Positions 6,537 through 15,490 of a stretch of DNA of 15,492 bases are shown piece by piece (position 1 is the stretch's first letter; every line of letters begins with the position of its first letter). The stretch is from NCBI RefSeq assembly GCF_049514155.1, contig NZ_JBEKVH010000096.1, positions 1 through 15,492 on the forward strand. Direction: 5' to 3'. Both the position numbers and the translations under genes were made by a program. A model generated the notes under the pieces. The model saw only the letters and a program-made list of their open reading frames with translations. It did no database searches and was not told the origin of the DNA. This DNA comes from Roseiarcus sp049514155 (lineage in GTDB: Bacteria > Pseudomonadota > Alphaproteobacteria > Rhizobiales > Beijerinckiaceae).

Positions 6537-8786
6537 ATGAGCGCGGCGGACAGCGACGACGGCAAGCGGGCGACGCCAGGCGTCGTCGTCGACGCGCTGT
6601 TTCCGGTCGCGGTCGACACGCTCTATTCCTATCGCGTTCCTAGCGACCTCACGCTCGCGCCGGGCGATTTCGTCTTGGCGCCGCTGGGGACGCGCATGTC
6701 GACCGGCGTCGTCTGGACGGTCCGCGAAGGCGACGGCGGCAATCTCAAATCGATCACCGCCAAGCGCGACTGGCCGCCGCTCAAGGCCGCGATGCGCGAC
6801 TTCATCGACTGGGTCGCGCGCTGGACGCTCGCGCCGCGCGGGATGGCGCTGCGCATGGCGACGCGCGGCCCCGAAGCCGCCGCGGCGCCGGCGGTGAAAT
6901 TCGCGGTTCAAGCGACCGCCAAGCCGCCTTCGCGCGCGACGCCGGCGCGCGAGCGGGTGCTGGCGGCGTTGGCGGCGCAATCGCCGCAGACCCGCGCCGC
7001 GCTCGCCGCGGCGGCGCAATGCGGCGTCGGCGTCGTCGACGGCCTCATCGACGACGGCGCGCTCGAACTCGTCGCGCTCGACCCCGATCCCGCCGCGCCG
7101 CCGCTCGACCCTGATCGCGCCGCCCTGCCGCTTTCGCCCGACCAGCGCGCCGCAGCGGCGGCGCTGGAGCATGCCGTTCGATCGCGCACGGCGCGCACGA
7201 TCTTGCTCGAGGGCGTCACCGGCTCGGGCAAGACCGAAGTCTATTTCGAAGCGATCGCCGCGACCTTGCGCGCCGGTCGGCAGGCGCTGGTGCTGTTGCC
7301 GGAAATCGCGCTGACGTCGCAGTTCCTCGACCGCTTCGCCGCCCGCTTCGGCGCGCGACCGGCGGAGTGGCACTCGGCGATCACGCCCCGCCAGCGCGAG
7401 CGCCTGTGGGGCGCAGCGGCGAACGGCGAAGCGCGGGTCGTCGTCGGCGCGCGGTCGGCGCTGTTCCTGCCCTTCGCCGATCTCGGCCTGATCGTCGTCG
7501 ACGAAGAGCACGAGGGCGCCTACAAGCAGGAGGAAGGCGTCGTCTACCACGCCCGCGACATGGCGGTGGTGCGCGGAAAGCTGGAGAACGCGCCGGTGGT
7601 TCTGGCCTCAGCGACGCCGTCGCTGGAGACGCGCGTCAACGCCGAGCGCGGCCGCTACGACTGGCTGAAGCTCCCGGCGCGCTTCGGCGAGCGGCCGATG
7701 CCCGACCTTGCCGCGATCGACCTGCGCCGCGAAGGCCCGCCGCGCGGCCGCTGGTTGGCGTCGCGGCTGGTCGAAGCGATCGCAGCGGGCCTTTCCGCCG
7801 GCGAGCAATCGCTGTTGTTCCTCAACCGCCGCGGCTACGCGCCGCTGACGCTGTGCCGCGCCTGCGGCTATCGCTTCCAGTGCCCGAACTGCTCCGCCTG
7901 GCTGGTCGAGCACCGTTTCCGCAAGGCGCTCATCTGCCACCATTGCGGCCACAGCGAGCCGCGGCCGGAAATCTGCCCGCAATGTCTCGAGGCCGACACG
8001 CTCGCCGCCTGCGGCCCCGGCGTCGAGCGCCTCGCCGAAGAGGTCGCAGCGCTGTTTCCCGACGCGCGCACGCTGGTGCTGTCGTCCGACTTTCCCGGCG
8101 GGATCGAGCGGCTGCGCGCGCAACTCGACGCGGCGGCGCGCGGCGAATACGACATCGTCATCGGCACCCAGCTCGTCGCCAAGGGCCACAATTTTCCGCT
8201 GCTGACGCTGGTCGGGATCGTCGACGCCGACGTCGGCCTGTCGAACGGCGATCCACGCGCCGCCGAACGCACCTTCCAGCTGCTGCGCCAAGCGACGGGA
8301 CGCGCCGGCCGCGGCGAACGGCCGGGCCGCGCGCTGCTGCAGACCTGGCAGCCGGAGCATCCGGTGATCGCCGCGCTGATCGCCGGCGACGTCGAGCGCT
8401 TCTACGCCGAGGAGGCCGAGCAACGCCGGCGCGGCGCCCTGCCGCCGTTCGGCCGGCTGGCGGCGATCGTCGTTTCCGGCGAGGACCGCGGCGGCGCGGA
8501 AGCGCACGCGCGCGCGCTCGCTCGCGCCGGCCACAAGCTCGCGCCTGGCAAGGGCTGGCGGGTGGCGCCGCTCGGCGGCGCGCCGCAGGGCGACGAGATC
8601 ATTCTGCTCGGCCCCGCCGAGGCGCCGATTGCGGTTTTGCGCGGCCGCCATCGCTTCCGTCTCGCCGTCAAGGCGCCGCGCGCCGCGGACCTGCAGGGCT
8701 TTTTGCGCGCGCTCATCGCCGCCGCTCCGCCGCCGCGCGGCGGCGTCCGCATCGCGGTCGACGTCGACCCGCAGAGCTTCATGTAG
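6537..8786 (+). CDS. priA: Primosomal protein N', replication restart helicase PriA
   Basis: This 749-residue protein is PriA, the superfamily 2 3'-to-5' DNA helicase that recognises stalled forks and D-loops and reloads the replicative helicase. An N-terminal DNA-binding domain (about 15-110) contains the family stretch DALFPVAVDTLYSYRVP. The helicase core carries Walker A GVTGSGKT at 226-233 and a DEEH box at 322-325. The zinc-binding insert has eight cysteines (440, 443, 449, 452, 467, 470, 480, 483) in the expected CxxC pairs. The later helicase motifs include VIGTQLVAKGHNFP and QLLRQATGRAGRG. The length is close to that of E. coli PriA (732). I chose the ATG at 6537; an in-frame GTG at 6519 lies inside the hairpin described at 6511-6534. 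No clear Shine-Dalgarno lies outside that hairpin. All key residues are intact, so the protein should be active. Confidence 0.97.
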   Translation: MSAADSDDGKRATPGVVVDALFPVAVDTLYSYRVPSDLTLAPGDFVLAPLGTRMSTGVVWTVREGDGGNLKSITAKRDWPPLKAAMRDFIDWVARWTLAPRGMALRMATRGPEAAAAPAVKFAVQATAKPPSRATPARERVLAALAAQSPQTRAALAAAAQCGVGVVDGLIDDGALELVALDPDPAAPPLDPDRAALPLSPDQRAAAAALEHAVRSRTARTILLEGVTGSGKTEVYFEAIAATLRAGRQALVLLPEIALTSQFLDRFAARFGARPAEWHSAITPRQRERLWGAAANGEARVVVGARSALFLPFADLGLIVVDEEHEGAYKQEEGVVYHARDMAVVRGKLENAPVVLASATPSLETRVNAERGRYDWLKLPARFGERPMPDLAAIDLRREGPPRGRWLASRLVEAIAAGLSAGEQSLLFLNRRGYAPLTLCRACGYRFQCPNCSAWLVEHRFRKALICHHCGHSEPRPEICPQCLEADTLAACGPGVERLAEEVAALFPDARTLVLSSDFPGGIERLRAQLDAAARGEYDIVIGTQLVAKGHNFPLLTLVGIVDADVGLSNGDPRAAERTFQLLRQATGRAGRGERPGRALLQTWQPEHPVIAALIAGDVERFYAEEAEQRRRGALPPFGRLAAIVVSGEDRGGAEAHARALARAGHKLAPGKGWRVAPLGGAPQGDEIILLGPAEAPIAVLRGRHRFRLAVKAPRAADLQGFLRALIAAAPPPRGGVRIAVDVDPQSFM

Positions 8787-8811
8787 ACAAGCCGCCGCGG
8801 GTCGCGGAAAA

Positions 8812-8842
8812 CTCCGTCCGCGGCGCGGGCGACGGGACGGAG
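8812..8842 (+). promoter_or_regulatory. Hairpin sequestering the ribosome-binding site of the Hsp70 gene
   Basis: CTCCGTCC (8812-8819) and GGACGGAG (8835-8842) are perfect 8-bp inverted arms around a 15-nt loop. The right arm contains the GGAG (8839-8842) that is the likely Shine-Dalgarno for the ATG at 8847. Folding of the mRNA would hide it, which suggests translational or temperature control; this is inference from sequence alone. Confidence 0.4.
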
Positions 8843-8846
8843 CGGC

Positions 8847-10535
8847 ATGGCGATCGCGGGCATCGACCTCGGAACGACGAACTCGCTGATCGCGCTGTGG
8901 ACCGACTCGGGGCCGGAGCTCATTCCCAACGCGCTCGGCGACACGCTGACGCCCTCGGCGGTCAGCATCGCCGAGGATGGCGCCGTTCTAGTCGGCCGCG
9001 CGGCGGCCGATCGCCTCGTCACCCATCCCGACCGCTCGGTCGCCTCGTTCAAGCGCTGGATGGGCTCGCCGGCCGGCGCGCGGCTCGCCGGCCGGTTCTA
9101 CCGCGCCGAGGAATTGTCGGCGCTGGTGTTGCGCGCGTTGAAGGAGGACGCCGAGGCGCAGGTCGGCGGCGCGATCGCCGAGGCGGTGATCTCGGTGCCC
9201 GCCTATTTCAGCGACCCGCAGCGCAAAGCGACGCTCGATGCGGCGCGGCTCGCCGGAATCGCCGTCGAGCGCTTGATCAACGAGCCGACCGCGGCCGCGC
9301 TCGCCCACGGGCTCGACACGCTCGAGGAAGGGCGGTTCCTGATCCTCGATCTCGGCGGCGGCACCTTCGACGTGTCGCTGCTGCACAAATTCGAGGGCGT
9401 CATGGAGGTGCGCGCTTCCGCCGGCGATTCGCATCTCGGCGGCGACGACTTCCGCGACGCTCTGGTGGCGCTGATCGCGCGGCGTCACGGCGTCGATCCC
9501 GACAAGCTGGCGCGAACCGACCTCGCCCGGCTGATGCGCGAGGCGGAGCGGATCAAGCACGCGCTGACCGCGCAAGACCGGGCGGCTTACGAAATCGAGC
9601 TCGGCGACGAGGTGCGCCGTGGCGAGGTGGCCCGCGCGGAATTCGAAGATGCGGCTCAACCGCTGTTGCGCCGACTGCGCGCGCCGATCGAGCGCGCCGT
9701 CGCCGACGCGCGCGTCGATCCGCACGCGATCGACCAGATCGTGCTGGTCGGCGGCGCGACGCGCATGCCGATGGTGCGCGCGCTCACGGCGCGGCTGTTC
9801 GGCCGCTTCCCGCTCGCCCACCCGCGGCCCGACCATGTCATCGCGCTCGGCGCGGCCGTTCAGACCGGCTTGAAGGCGCGCCATGCCGCGCTCGCCGACG
9901 TGGTGATGACCGACGTCTGCCCGTTCACCCTCGGCATCTCGGTGCGCGACCCGACCGCGCCCGACCAGCGGACGATGTCGCCGCTGATCGAACGCAACGC
10001 CGTCGTGCCGATCAGCCGCTCGGGCCGCTACTACACCGTAGCCGACAACCAGGCGGCGATCGTGATCGAGGTCTTCCAGGGCGAGAATCTGCGGCCGGCG
10101 CAGAACATCAAGATCGGCGAACTGCGCATGCCGGTGCCGCTGGCGCCGGCGGGGCGCGAGGGCGTCGAGGTGCGCTTCACCTACGACGTCAATGGCGCGC
10201 TCGAAGTCGAGGTCGCCGCCGAGACGACCGGCCAGCGCGAACGGCGGGTGTTCCGCAACGAGGCCAACCTCAGCGCCGAGGAGCTCGACAAGCGCTTCCT
10301 CGCGCTCGCCGAAATCAAGGCGCCGCCGCGCGATCAGGCGGAGAACCGCGCGCTGATCGCCCGCGCCGAGCGCCTCTACGCCGAGAGCCTGGGCGCGCAA
10401 CGCGAGCACATCAAGCGCCTGCTGTCCGAGTTCGAGATCGCGCTCGCCGACCAGCAATTGCGCGACGCCGCGACTTTGCGCGACCGCTTCGGCGAAGCGC
10501 TCGACGGTTTCGAGCGCAACTGGCCGACGTTATGA
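8847..10535 (+). CDS. HscC-like Hsp70 family chaperone
   Basis: This 562-residue protein is an Hsp70 of the short HscC type (E. coli HscC is about 556), shorter than DnaK because the C-terminal lid is reduced. The ATPase domain covers about 1-365. It shows phosphate 1 GIDLGTTNS near the start, the VISVPAYFSDPQRKA and INEPTAAALAHGL segments, phosphate 2 ILDLGGGTFD at about 165-175, and the adenosine motif VGGATRMP from about 301. A peptide-binding beta domain follows (about 370-500), then a helical end. ATP-driven binding and release of client proteins in the cytoplasm is therefore expected. In E. coli, HscC works with J proteins DjlB/DjlC and not with DnaJ. Here the next gene, 28 bp downstream, encodes a J-like protein, which supports the HscC assignment and an operon. 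It begins 60 bp after priA on the same strand. Clients are unknown. Confidence 0.9.
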   Translation: MAIAGIDLGTTNSLIALWTDSGPELIPNALGDTLTPSAVSIAEDGAVLVGRAAADRLVTHPDRSVASFKRWMGSPAGARLAGRFYRAEELSALVLRALKEDAEAQVGGAIAEAVISVPAYFSDPQRKATLDAARLAGIAVERLINEPTAAALAHGLDTLEEGRFLILDLGGGTFDVSLLHKFEGVMEVRASAGDSHLGGDDFRDALVALIARRHGVDPDKLARTDLARLMREAERIKHALTAQDRAAYEIELGDEVRRGEVARAEFEDAAQPLLRRLRAPIERAVADARVDPHAIDQIVLVGGATRMPMVRALTARLFGRFPLAHPRPDHVIALGAAVQTGLKARHAALADVVMTDVCPFTLGISVRDPTAPDQRTMSPLIERNAVVPISRSGRYYTVADNQAAIVIEVFQGENLRPAQNIKIGELRMPVPLAPAGREGVEVRFTYDVNGALEVEVAAETTGQRERRVFRNEANLSAEELDKRFLALAEIKAPPRDQAENRALIARAERLYAESLGAQREHIKRLLSEFEIALADQQLRDAATLRDRFGEALDGFERNWPTL

Positions 10536-10563
10536 CGCGCGCGGCGCGAGCGGCCGAACGGCC

Positions 10564-11940
10564 ATGAGCCCGTGGGACGCGCTCGGCATCGCGCCGACGA
10601 CCGACGCGCGCGCGATCCTGCGCGCTTACGCCGAGAAGCTGCGGGTCACGCGCCCGGAGGACGATCCTGTCGGCTTCCAAAGCCTGGTCGAAGCGCGCGA
10701 GCGGGCGCTCGCCTGGCGGCCGCCGTCGCCCCCCGACGATGACGACGAGACCGCCGCGCTCGACCCCGACCCGCCGCCCGAGGCGGAGCGCGACGCGACG
10801 GCGCATCGAGCGCCGCTCGACTCGGGCGCGCGCCCGCCGCCGCGCTGGCGCGCCCCGGCGCCGGCGCCGAGCCCGCCCGACCGGCGCGACAGGGCGCCGC
10901 CGCGTTGGCGGGCGCCGGTCGCGACGCCGGTCGGTCCGGAGCGGGCCGAAGCGCCGCCGCCCGACGCAGCGCGCGGCGCGACGACCGACGACGGCGGCGC
11001 GCTCGCTGCTTTGCGCGCCCGACTTAGAGATCTCGCCGCCGCCCCCGACGCGACGTTTCGCGACCTCGCCGCCTGGCGTGCGGCGCTCGATCTCGCCGAT
11101 GCGCTCTCGCTGGCCGAGCGCGAGGCGGCGCGCGGCGAACTCGCGGCGCTGCTCGCCGAGCGCCTGCCGGAACCGGGGCGCGACGCGCCGCGGCTCGACG
11201 CCGACCTGCTCGCGCTCGTCGACCGGCTCGATCAGGACTTCGATCTCGCCCGCGTCGCCAATGACGCCAAGCGGCTGCCGGAGGGACCGCGCCGCGCCCG
11301 GCTCGCCGACTGGATCGCCGCCTGCGCAGCCGAACGCGCGATGGCGAAGCGGCGCGCCGGCGGTCGCGCCGCCTATCGCTTAGCTGACGGTCTGCCGCTG
11401 ATCCCGCCCGAGGATCGTCAGCCGGCGCTGGCGCGCGCCGACCTGATCGCGATCTACGAGGCGCAAGCGCGCGGGGAAAAGCTCGACCTTCTCCGCGCCT
11501 GGCGCGGCGCGTGGACGGCGGCGCTGTTTCCCGGCGTGATCAGCGCCGCGCGCGACGCGCCGCTGCTCGCGCTCGCCGCGCTCGGCCTCGAAGCGGGCGC
11601 CTTCGTCTTCGTCGTCGCCGCTGGCGCGCGCGTTTCCGAGGCCGGCGCCGACGGGATCGGGCGGTTCGAGATCGCCGCGGCGCTGGCGATCCTCGTCGTC
11701 GCGCGTCTCGCCGCGATGACCCTGTGGCCATTCTTCGCCGTGCGTCGCGCCGCCGCGCGGGTCCGGCGCGCCGATCGCGCCGGATATTCGACGCCGGCCG
11801 GCCGGCGGCCGATCCTGTCGCGGCGGCTGGGCGCCCATCCTTTCTTCGGCGTGCTGGCGGTTCTCGCCGGCTTTGTCGATCTGACGACGGGCGTCAGCGC
11901 GCTCGGCATCTTCCTCGCCGCCTTCGACCCGGCGAAATAA
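10564..11940 (+). CDS. Membrane-anchored J-domain-like protein, probable HscC partner
   Basis: This 458-residue protein begins with a J-domain-like segment (1-52): W-D-A-L-G-I, then R-A-I-L-R-A-Y-A-E-K-L, then R-P-E-D-D-P-V-G-F-Q. DjlB/DjlC-type J proteins beside HscC often show a similar R-P-D/E-x-D-P-x-G-F-Q stretch. The canonical HPD tripeptide is absent; the equivalent place reads R30-P31-E32. A Pro/Asp/Arg-rich linker (about 52-145) holds the repeat PPRWRAP at 92-98 and 112-118. A helical region follows (about 145-320). Three hydrophobic segments near 334-355, 368-393 and 427-454 predict a membrane anchor. No clear Shine-Dalgarno is seen, consistent with coupling to the Hsp70 gene 28 bp upstream. 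It probably recruits the Hsp70 to the inner membrane. Whether it still stimulates ATPase activity is uncertain. The fold and pairing are likely; the function is inferred. Confidence 0.75.
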   Translation: MSPWDALGIAPTTDARAILRAYAEKLRVTRPEDDPVGFQSLVEARERALAWRPPSPPDDDDETAALDPDPPPEAERDATAHRAPLDSGARPPPRWRAPAPAPSPPDRRDRAPPRWRAPVATPVGPERAEAPPPDAARGATTDDGGALAALRARLRDLAAAPDATFRDLAAWRAALDLADALSLAEREAARGELAALLAERLPEPGRDAPRLDADLLALVDRLDQDFDLARVANDAKRLPEGPRRARLADWIAACAAERAMAKRRAGGRAAYRLADGLPLIPPEDRQPALARADLIAIYEAQARGEKLDLLRAWRGAWTAALFPGVISAARDAPLLALAALGLEAGAFVFVVAAGARVSEAGADGIGRFEIAAALAILVVARLAAMTLWPFFAVRRAAARVRRADRAGYSTPAGRRPILSRRLGAHPFFGVLAVLAGFVDLTTGVSALGIFLAAFDPAK

Positions 11941-11966
11941 GCGAGCGCCGGCGCATCTATTAACTG

Positions 11967-11983
11967 TTTCATAACGTATGAAA
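11967..11983. promoter_or_regulatory. 17-bp inverted-repeat operator upstream of the cys operon
   Basis: TTTCATA (11967-11973) and TATGAAA (11977-11983) are perfect 7-bp arms around ACG, in the most AT-rich part of the window. The site lies immediately upstream of where a -35 box would be and is centred about 44 bp before the likely transcription start. That is where an activator contacting RNA polymerase usually binds. A CysB-like LysR or an Rrf2-type sulfur regulator are candidates, but the sequence does not identify the protein. Confidence 0.5.
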
Positions 11984-12012
11984 TGCGATCGCCTAGATTT
12001 GTTCCGTATAAT
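11984..12012 (+). promoter_or_regulatory. Promoter of the sulfate-reduction operon
   Basis: TATAAT at 12007-12012 is a perfect -10 consensus, rare in DNA this GC-rich. The hexamer 17 bp upstream (11984-11989, TGCGAT) is a poor -35 match. Strong -10 with weak -35 is typical of activator-dependent promoters. The predicted start near 12019 leaves an untranslated leader of about 110 nt before the TTG at 12130. Confidence 0.5.
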
Positions 12013-12113
12013 ATGCTAGCAAGCTCTGATCGCAGATAAATTCGTCAGCGGCGCGACGTGAATTGCGGCGCGCTGCGATAGCGCCGGCAGACTTCGGCAG
12101 AGGCCTCGTCCGG

Positions 12114-12128
12114 CGAAAGGGACTTTCG
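12114..12128 (+). promoter_or_regulatory. Shine-Dalgarno hairpin before the DUF2849 gene
   Basis: CGAAAG (12114-12119) and CTTTCG (12123-12128) are perfect 6-bp arms around the 3-nt loop GGA. The likely ribosome-binding sequence AAGGGA (12117-12122) lies within the left arm and loop, 7 nt before the TTG start at 12130. The Shine-Dalgarno decides in favour of the TTG start; the hairpin could dampen translation. Confidence 0.45.
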
Positions 12129-12129
12129 T

Positions 12130-12454
12130 TTGACTCAGATTGTCACCGCCAACCGGCTCATCGACGGAATCGTCGTGTTCCAGGACGCTTCCGGCGGCTG
12201 GAGCGAAGATTTCGCGCGCGCCGCGGCTCACGAGGATGCCGCCGCCGCGCTTGCGCGCGCGGGTGAGGACGTCGCCGCGAGCCTGATCGTCGACCCTTAT
12301 GCGATCGAGGTCGAGCTGCGCAACGGCCATTACGCGCCGAAAGCTTTGCGCGAGGCGATCCGCGCGACGGGACCGACGGTGCGCCGCGATCTCGGCAAGC
12401 AGGCCGAAGGCTTGGCGCCGATCGCCGCCGCGCACGCGCCGACGGAGAAGTCGC

Positions 12455-12468
<14 letters not shown>
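12130..12468 (+). CDS. DUF2849 domain-containing protein of the sulfate-reduction operon
   Basis: This 112-residue protein matches the small DUF2849 family, which in alphaproteobacteria typically sits directly upstream of a nitrite/sulfite reductase. The recognisable features are TANRLIDGIVVFQD with a following G-G-W-S-E near the N-terminus, IVDPYAIEVE at about 53-62, and REAIRATGPTVRRDLGKQAEG-like residues at about 74-94. It has no signal peptide or membrane segment, so it should be cytoplasmic. The start is TTG, supported by AAGGGA 7 nt upstream. Its stop lies 14 nt inside the sulfite reductase gene, implying translational coupling. The biochemical role is unknown; context suggests an accessory part in sulfite reduction, such as electron delivery or cofactor handling. 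That is inference, not something seen in the sequence. Confidence 0.85.
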
Positions 12469-14127
<1,659 letters not shown>

Positions 14128-14128
<1 letters not shown>

Positions 14129-14862
14129 TGAGCGCCCATGACGTCAGGCTGTTCGGCGACGCGATCGCCGCCAGCCGCCTCGAAGACCGCTTCGCCAAGG
14201 TCAAGGCGAGTTCGTTGCTGCGGCTGGCGATCGAGGACCTGTATCCCGGACGCATCGCGCTGGTGTCGAGCTTCGGCGCCGATTCGGTCGTGCTGCTGCA
14301 CATGGTCGCGCAGGTCGACCCGACGACGCCGGTCGTGTTCGTCGACACCGGCCAGCATTTCGACGAGACGCTGCGCTACCGCGACGAGCTCGTAGCCCGC
14401 CTCGGGCTGACCAACCTCGTGATGGCCGAGCCGGACCGCGAGACCGTCGCGGAGGAGGACCCGGAGAAGTTCCTGTTCGCCAGCGACCCTGACCGCTGCT
14501 GCGACATCCGCAAGGTGCAGCCGCTGGCGCGCGCGCTTGGCGGCTACGACGCCTGGATCACCGGCCGCAAAAGCTTTCAGACCGCGACCCGGTCGCGCGT
14601 GCCGCTGTTCGAGGCCGAGGGCGATCGGGTCAAGGTCAATCCGCTGGTCGGCTGGAGCGCGACCGATCTCATCGACTACATCCGCGCCGCCGGCCTGCCG
14701 CCCCATCCGCTGGTCGCCAAGGGCTTCCCGTCGATCGGCTGCCTGCCCTGCACCAGCCGCGTCGCGCCCGGCGAGGACCCGCGCGCCGGCCGCTGGCGCG
14801 GCCGAACCAAGTCCGAATGCGGCATCCACACCGAACCGCTGAACGTGGGTCAGGATATCTGA
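14128..14862 (+). CDS. cysH: Adenylyl-sulfate/phosphoadenylyl-sulfate reductase, thioredoxin-dependent
   Basis: This 244-residue protein reduces activated sulfate to sulfite in the cytoplasm, with thioredoxin as reductant. The nucleotide-binding fold shows SSFGADSVVLLHM (about 47-59) and VVFVDTGQHFDET. The catalytic cysteine is C231 in the C-terminal E-C-G-I-H motif. In addition it has C124-C125 (CCDIRKVQPL) and C205-x-x-C208 (GCLPC), the ligands of a [4Fe-4S] cluster. By established family knowledge that set marks enzymes preferring APS (EC 1.8.4.10), unlike the cluster-free PAPS reductase of E. coli. R-W-R-G-R-T-K precedes the catalytic motif, as usual. The start ATG shares one base with the stop of the sulfite reductase gene (TGATG), so translation is probably coupled. 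The sulfite it makes is the substrate of the upstream enzyme. APS preference is inferred from motif content. Confidence 0.95.
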
Positions 14863-15371
14863 TGGCTCTGTGGCGCGACGGCGGCTTCGCCGACGACATC
14901 TGGACGACGCTCGACGATTCCGCGCCGATTCCGGAGCGCGGCGCGATCGTCGTCTCGTTCGCGCGCTGGCGCGCGGAGAAGGCGGCGCTCGCGACGCGCG
15001 CCGATCCGGTCGGCGTGGCGATCGCCGCCGATAAAGACGCGGTCGATCGCCTCGCCGAGGCGGCGCATCGGCCGCTGGTGGCGCTGAAATTCGACAAGTT
15101 CGCCGACGGCCGCGCCTTCTCCTACGCCGAGCTCTTGCGCGAGCGCCACGGCTTCAAGGGCGAATTGCGCGCCACCGGCGACGTGCTGCTCGACGAAATG
15201 CCGCTGATGCAGCGCTGCGGGTTCACGTCGTTCGAGGTGACCGACGCCAACACGCTGCGCGCGCTGAAAGAGGGGCGACTACCGAAAGGCGCGCTGTTCT
15301 ACCAGCCCGCGCCGGGGCAGCGCGAAGCGCCGACGGGGACAAGACCGTGGCTGCGACGGGCGGCGAGCTGA
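14862..15371 (+). CDS. DUF934 domain-containing protein of the sulfate-reduction operon
   Basis: This 169-residue protein belongs to DUF934, a family found almost only next to sulfite reductase and cysH in proteobacteria. The conserved core lies at 75-125, including FADGRAFSYAELLRERHGF and GELRATGDVLLDEM, then MQRCGFTSFE. There is one cysteine (C119) and no recognisable cofactor motif, signal peptide or membrane segment. The ATG at 14862 shares a base with the cysH stop, so it is part of the same operon. Some databases label such proteins as oxidoreductases, but no catalytic motif supports this here. The residues after about 145 look disordered. Its function is unknown; partnership with the sulfite reductase is the best contextual guess. 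Confidence 0.88.
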   Translation: MALWRDGGFADDIWTTLDDSAPIPERGAIVVSFARWRAEKAALATRADPVGVAIAADKDAVDRLAEAAHRPLVALKFDKFADGRAFSYAELLRERHGFKGELRATGDVLLDEMPLMQRCGFTSFEVTDANTLRALKEGRLPKGALFYQPAPGQREAPTGTRPWLRRAAS

Positions 15372-15400
15372 GGGCGCCGCGCCCCGCCACCTCCCAACCC

Positions 15401-15452
15401 GTCATGGCCGTCCCCGGACTTGATCCGGGGATTGTCCCGGCCATCCACGTCT
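15401..15452 (+). repeat. Palindromic repeat downstream of the cys operon
   Basis: The element starts gtcatggccg and ends ggccatccacgtctt. The inner arms TCCCCGGA (15411-15418) and TCCGGGGA (15424-15431) surround the loop CTTGA. The outer arms ATGGCCG (15404-15410) and CGGCCAT (15438-15444) enclose them. The loop and outer ends match the repeats near 1.4-1.6 kb although the inner stem differs. It sits 29 bp after the last cys gene and may act as a transcript end. Confidence 0.7.
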
Positions 15453-15463
15453 TTCTCGGCGCC

Positions 15464-15490
15464 TCACGCGTTCATGTCTTCGTACAAGTC
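15464..15490 (-). CDS. Possible C-terminal codons of a gene beyond the right edge
   Basis: On the minus strand the last bases read D-L-Y-E-D-M-N-A and then TGA at 15464-15466. A convergent gene ending just after the palindromic repeat would fit the layout. Eight codons are too few to identify a family or to exclude chance. Confidence 0.2.
   Translation of the reverse strand, partial: DLYEDMNA

Noticed and set aside
7367..10567. A 1066-codon plus-strand frame spanning priA and the Hsp70 gene
   Set aside because: It is Arg-rich and without motifs, while both genes in the other phases show intact, ordered family motifs.
15223..15444. A 73-codon minus-strand frame starting MAGTIPGSSPGTAM
   Set aside because: Its start is encoded by the palindromic repeat and the rest is antisense to the DUF934 gene. 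Frames of this kind are a common false call in these repeats.
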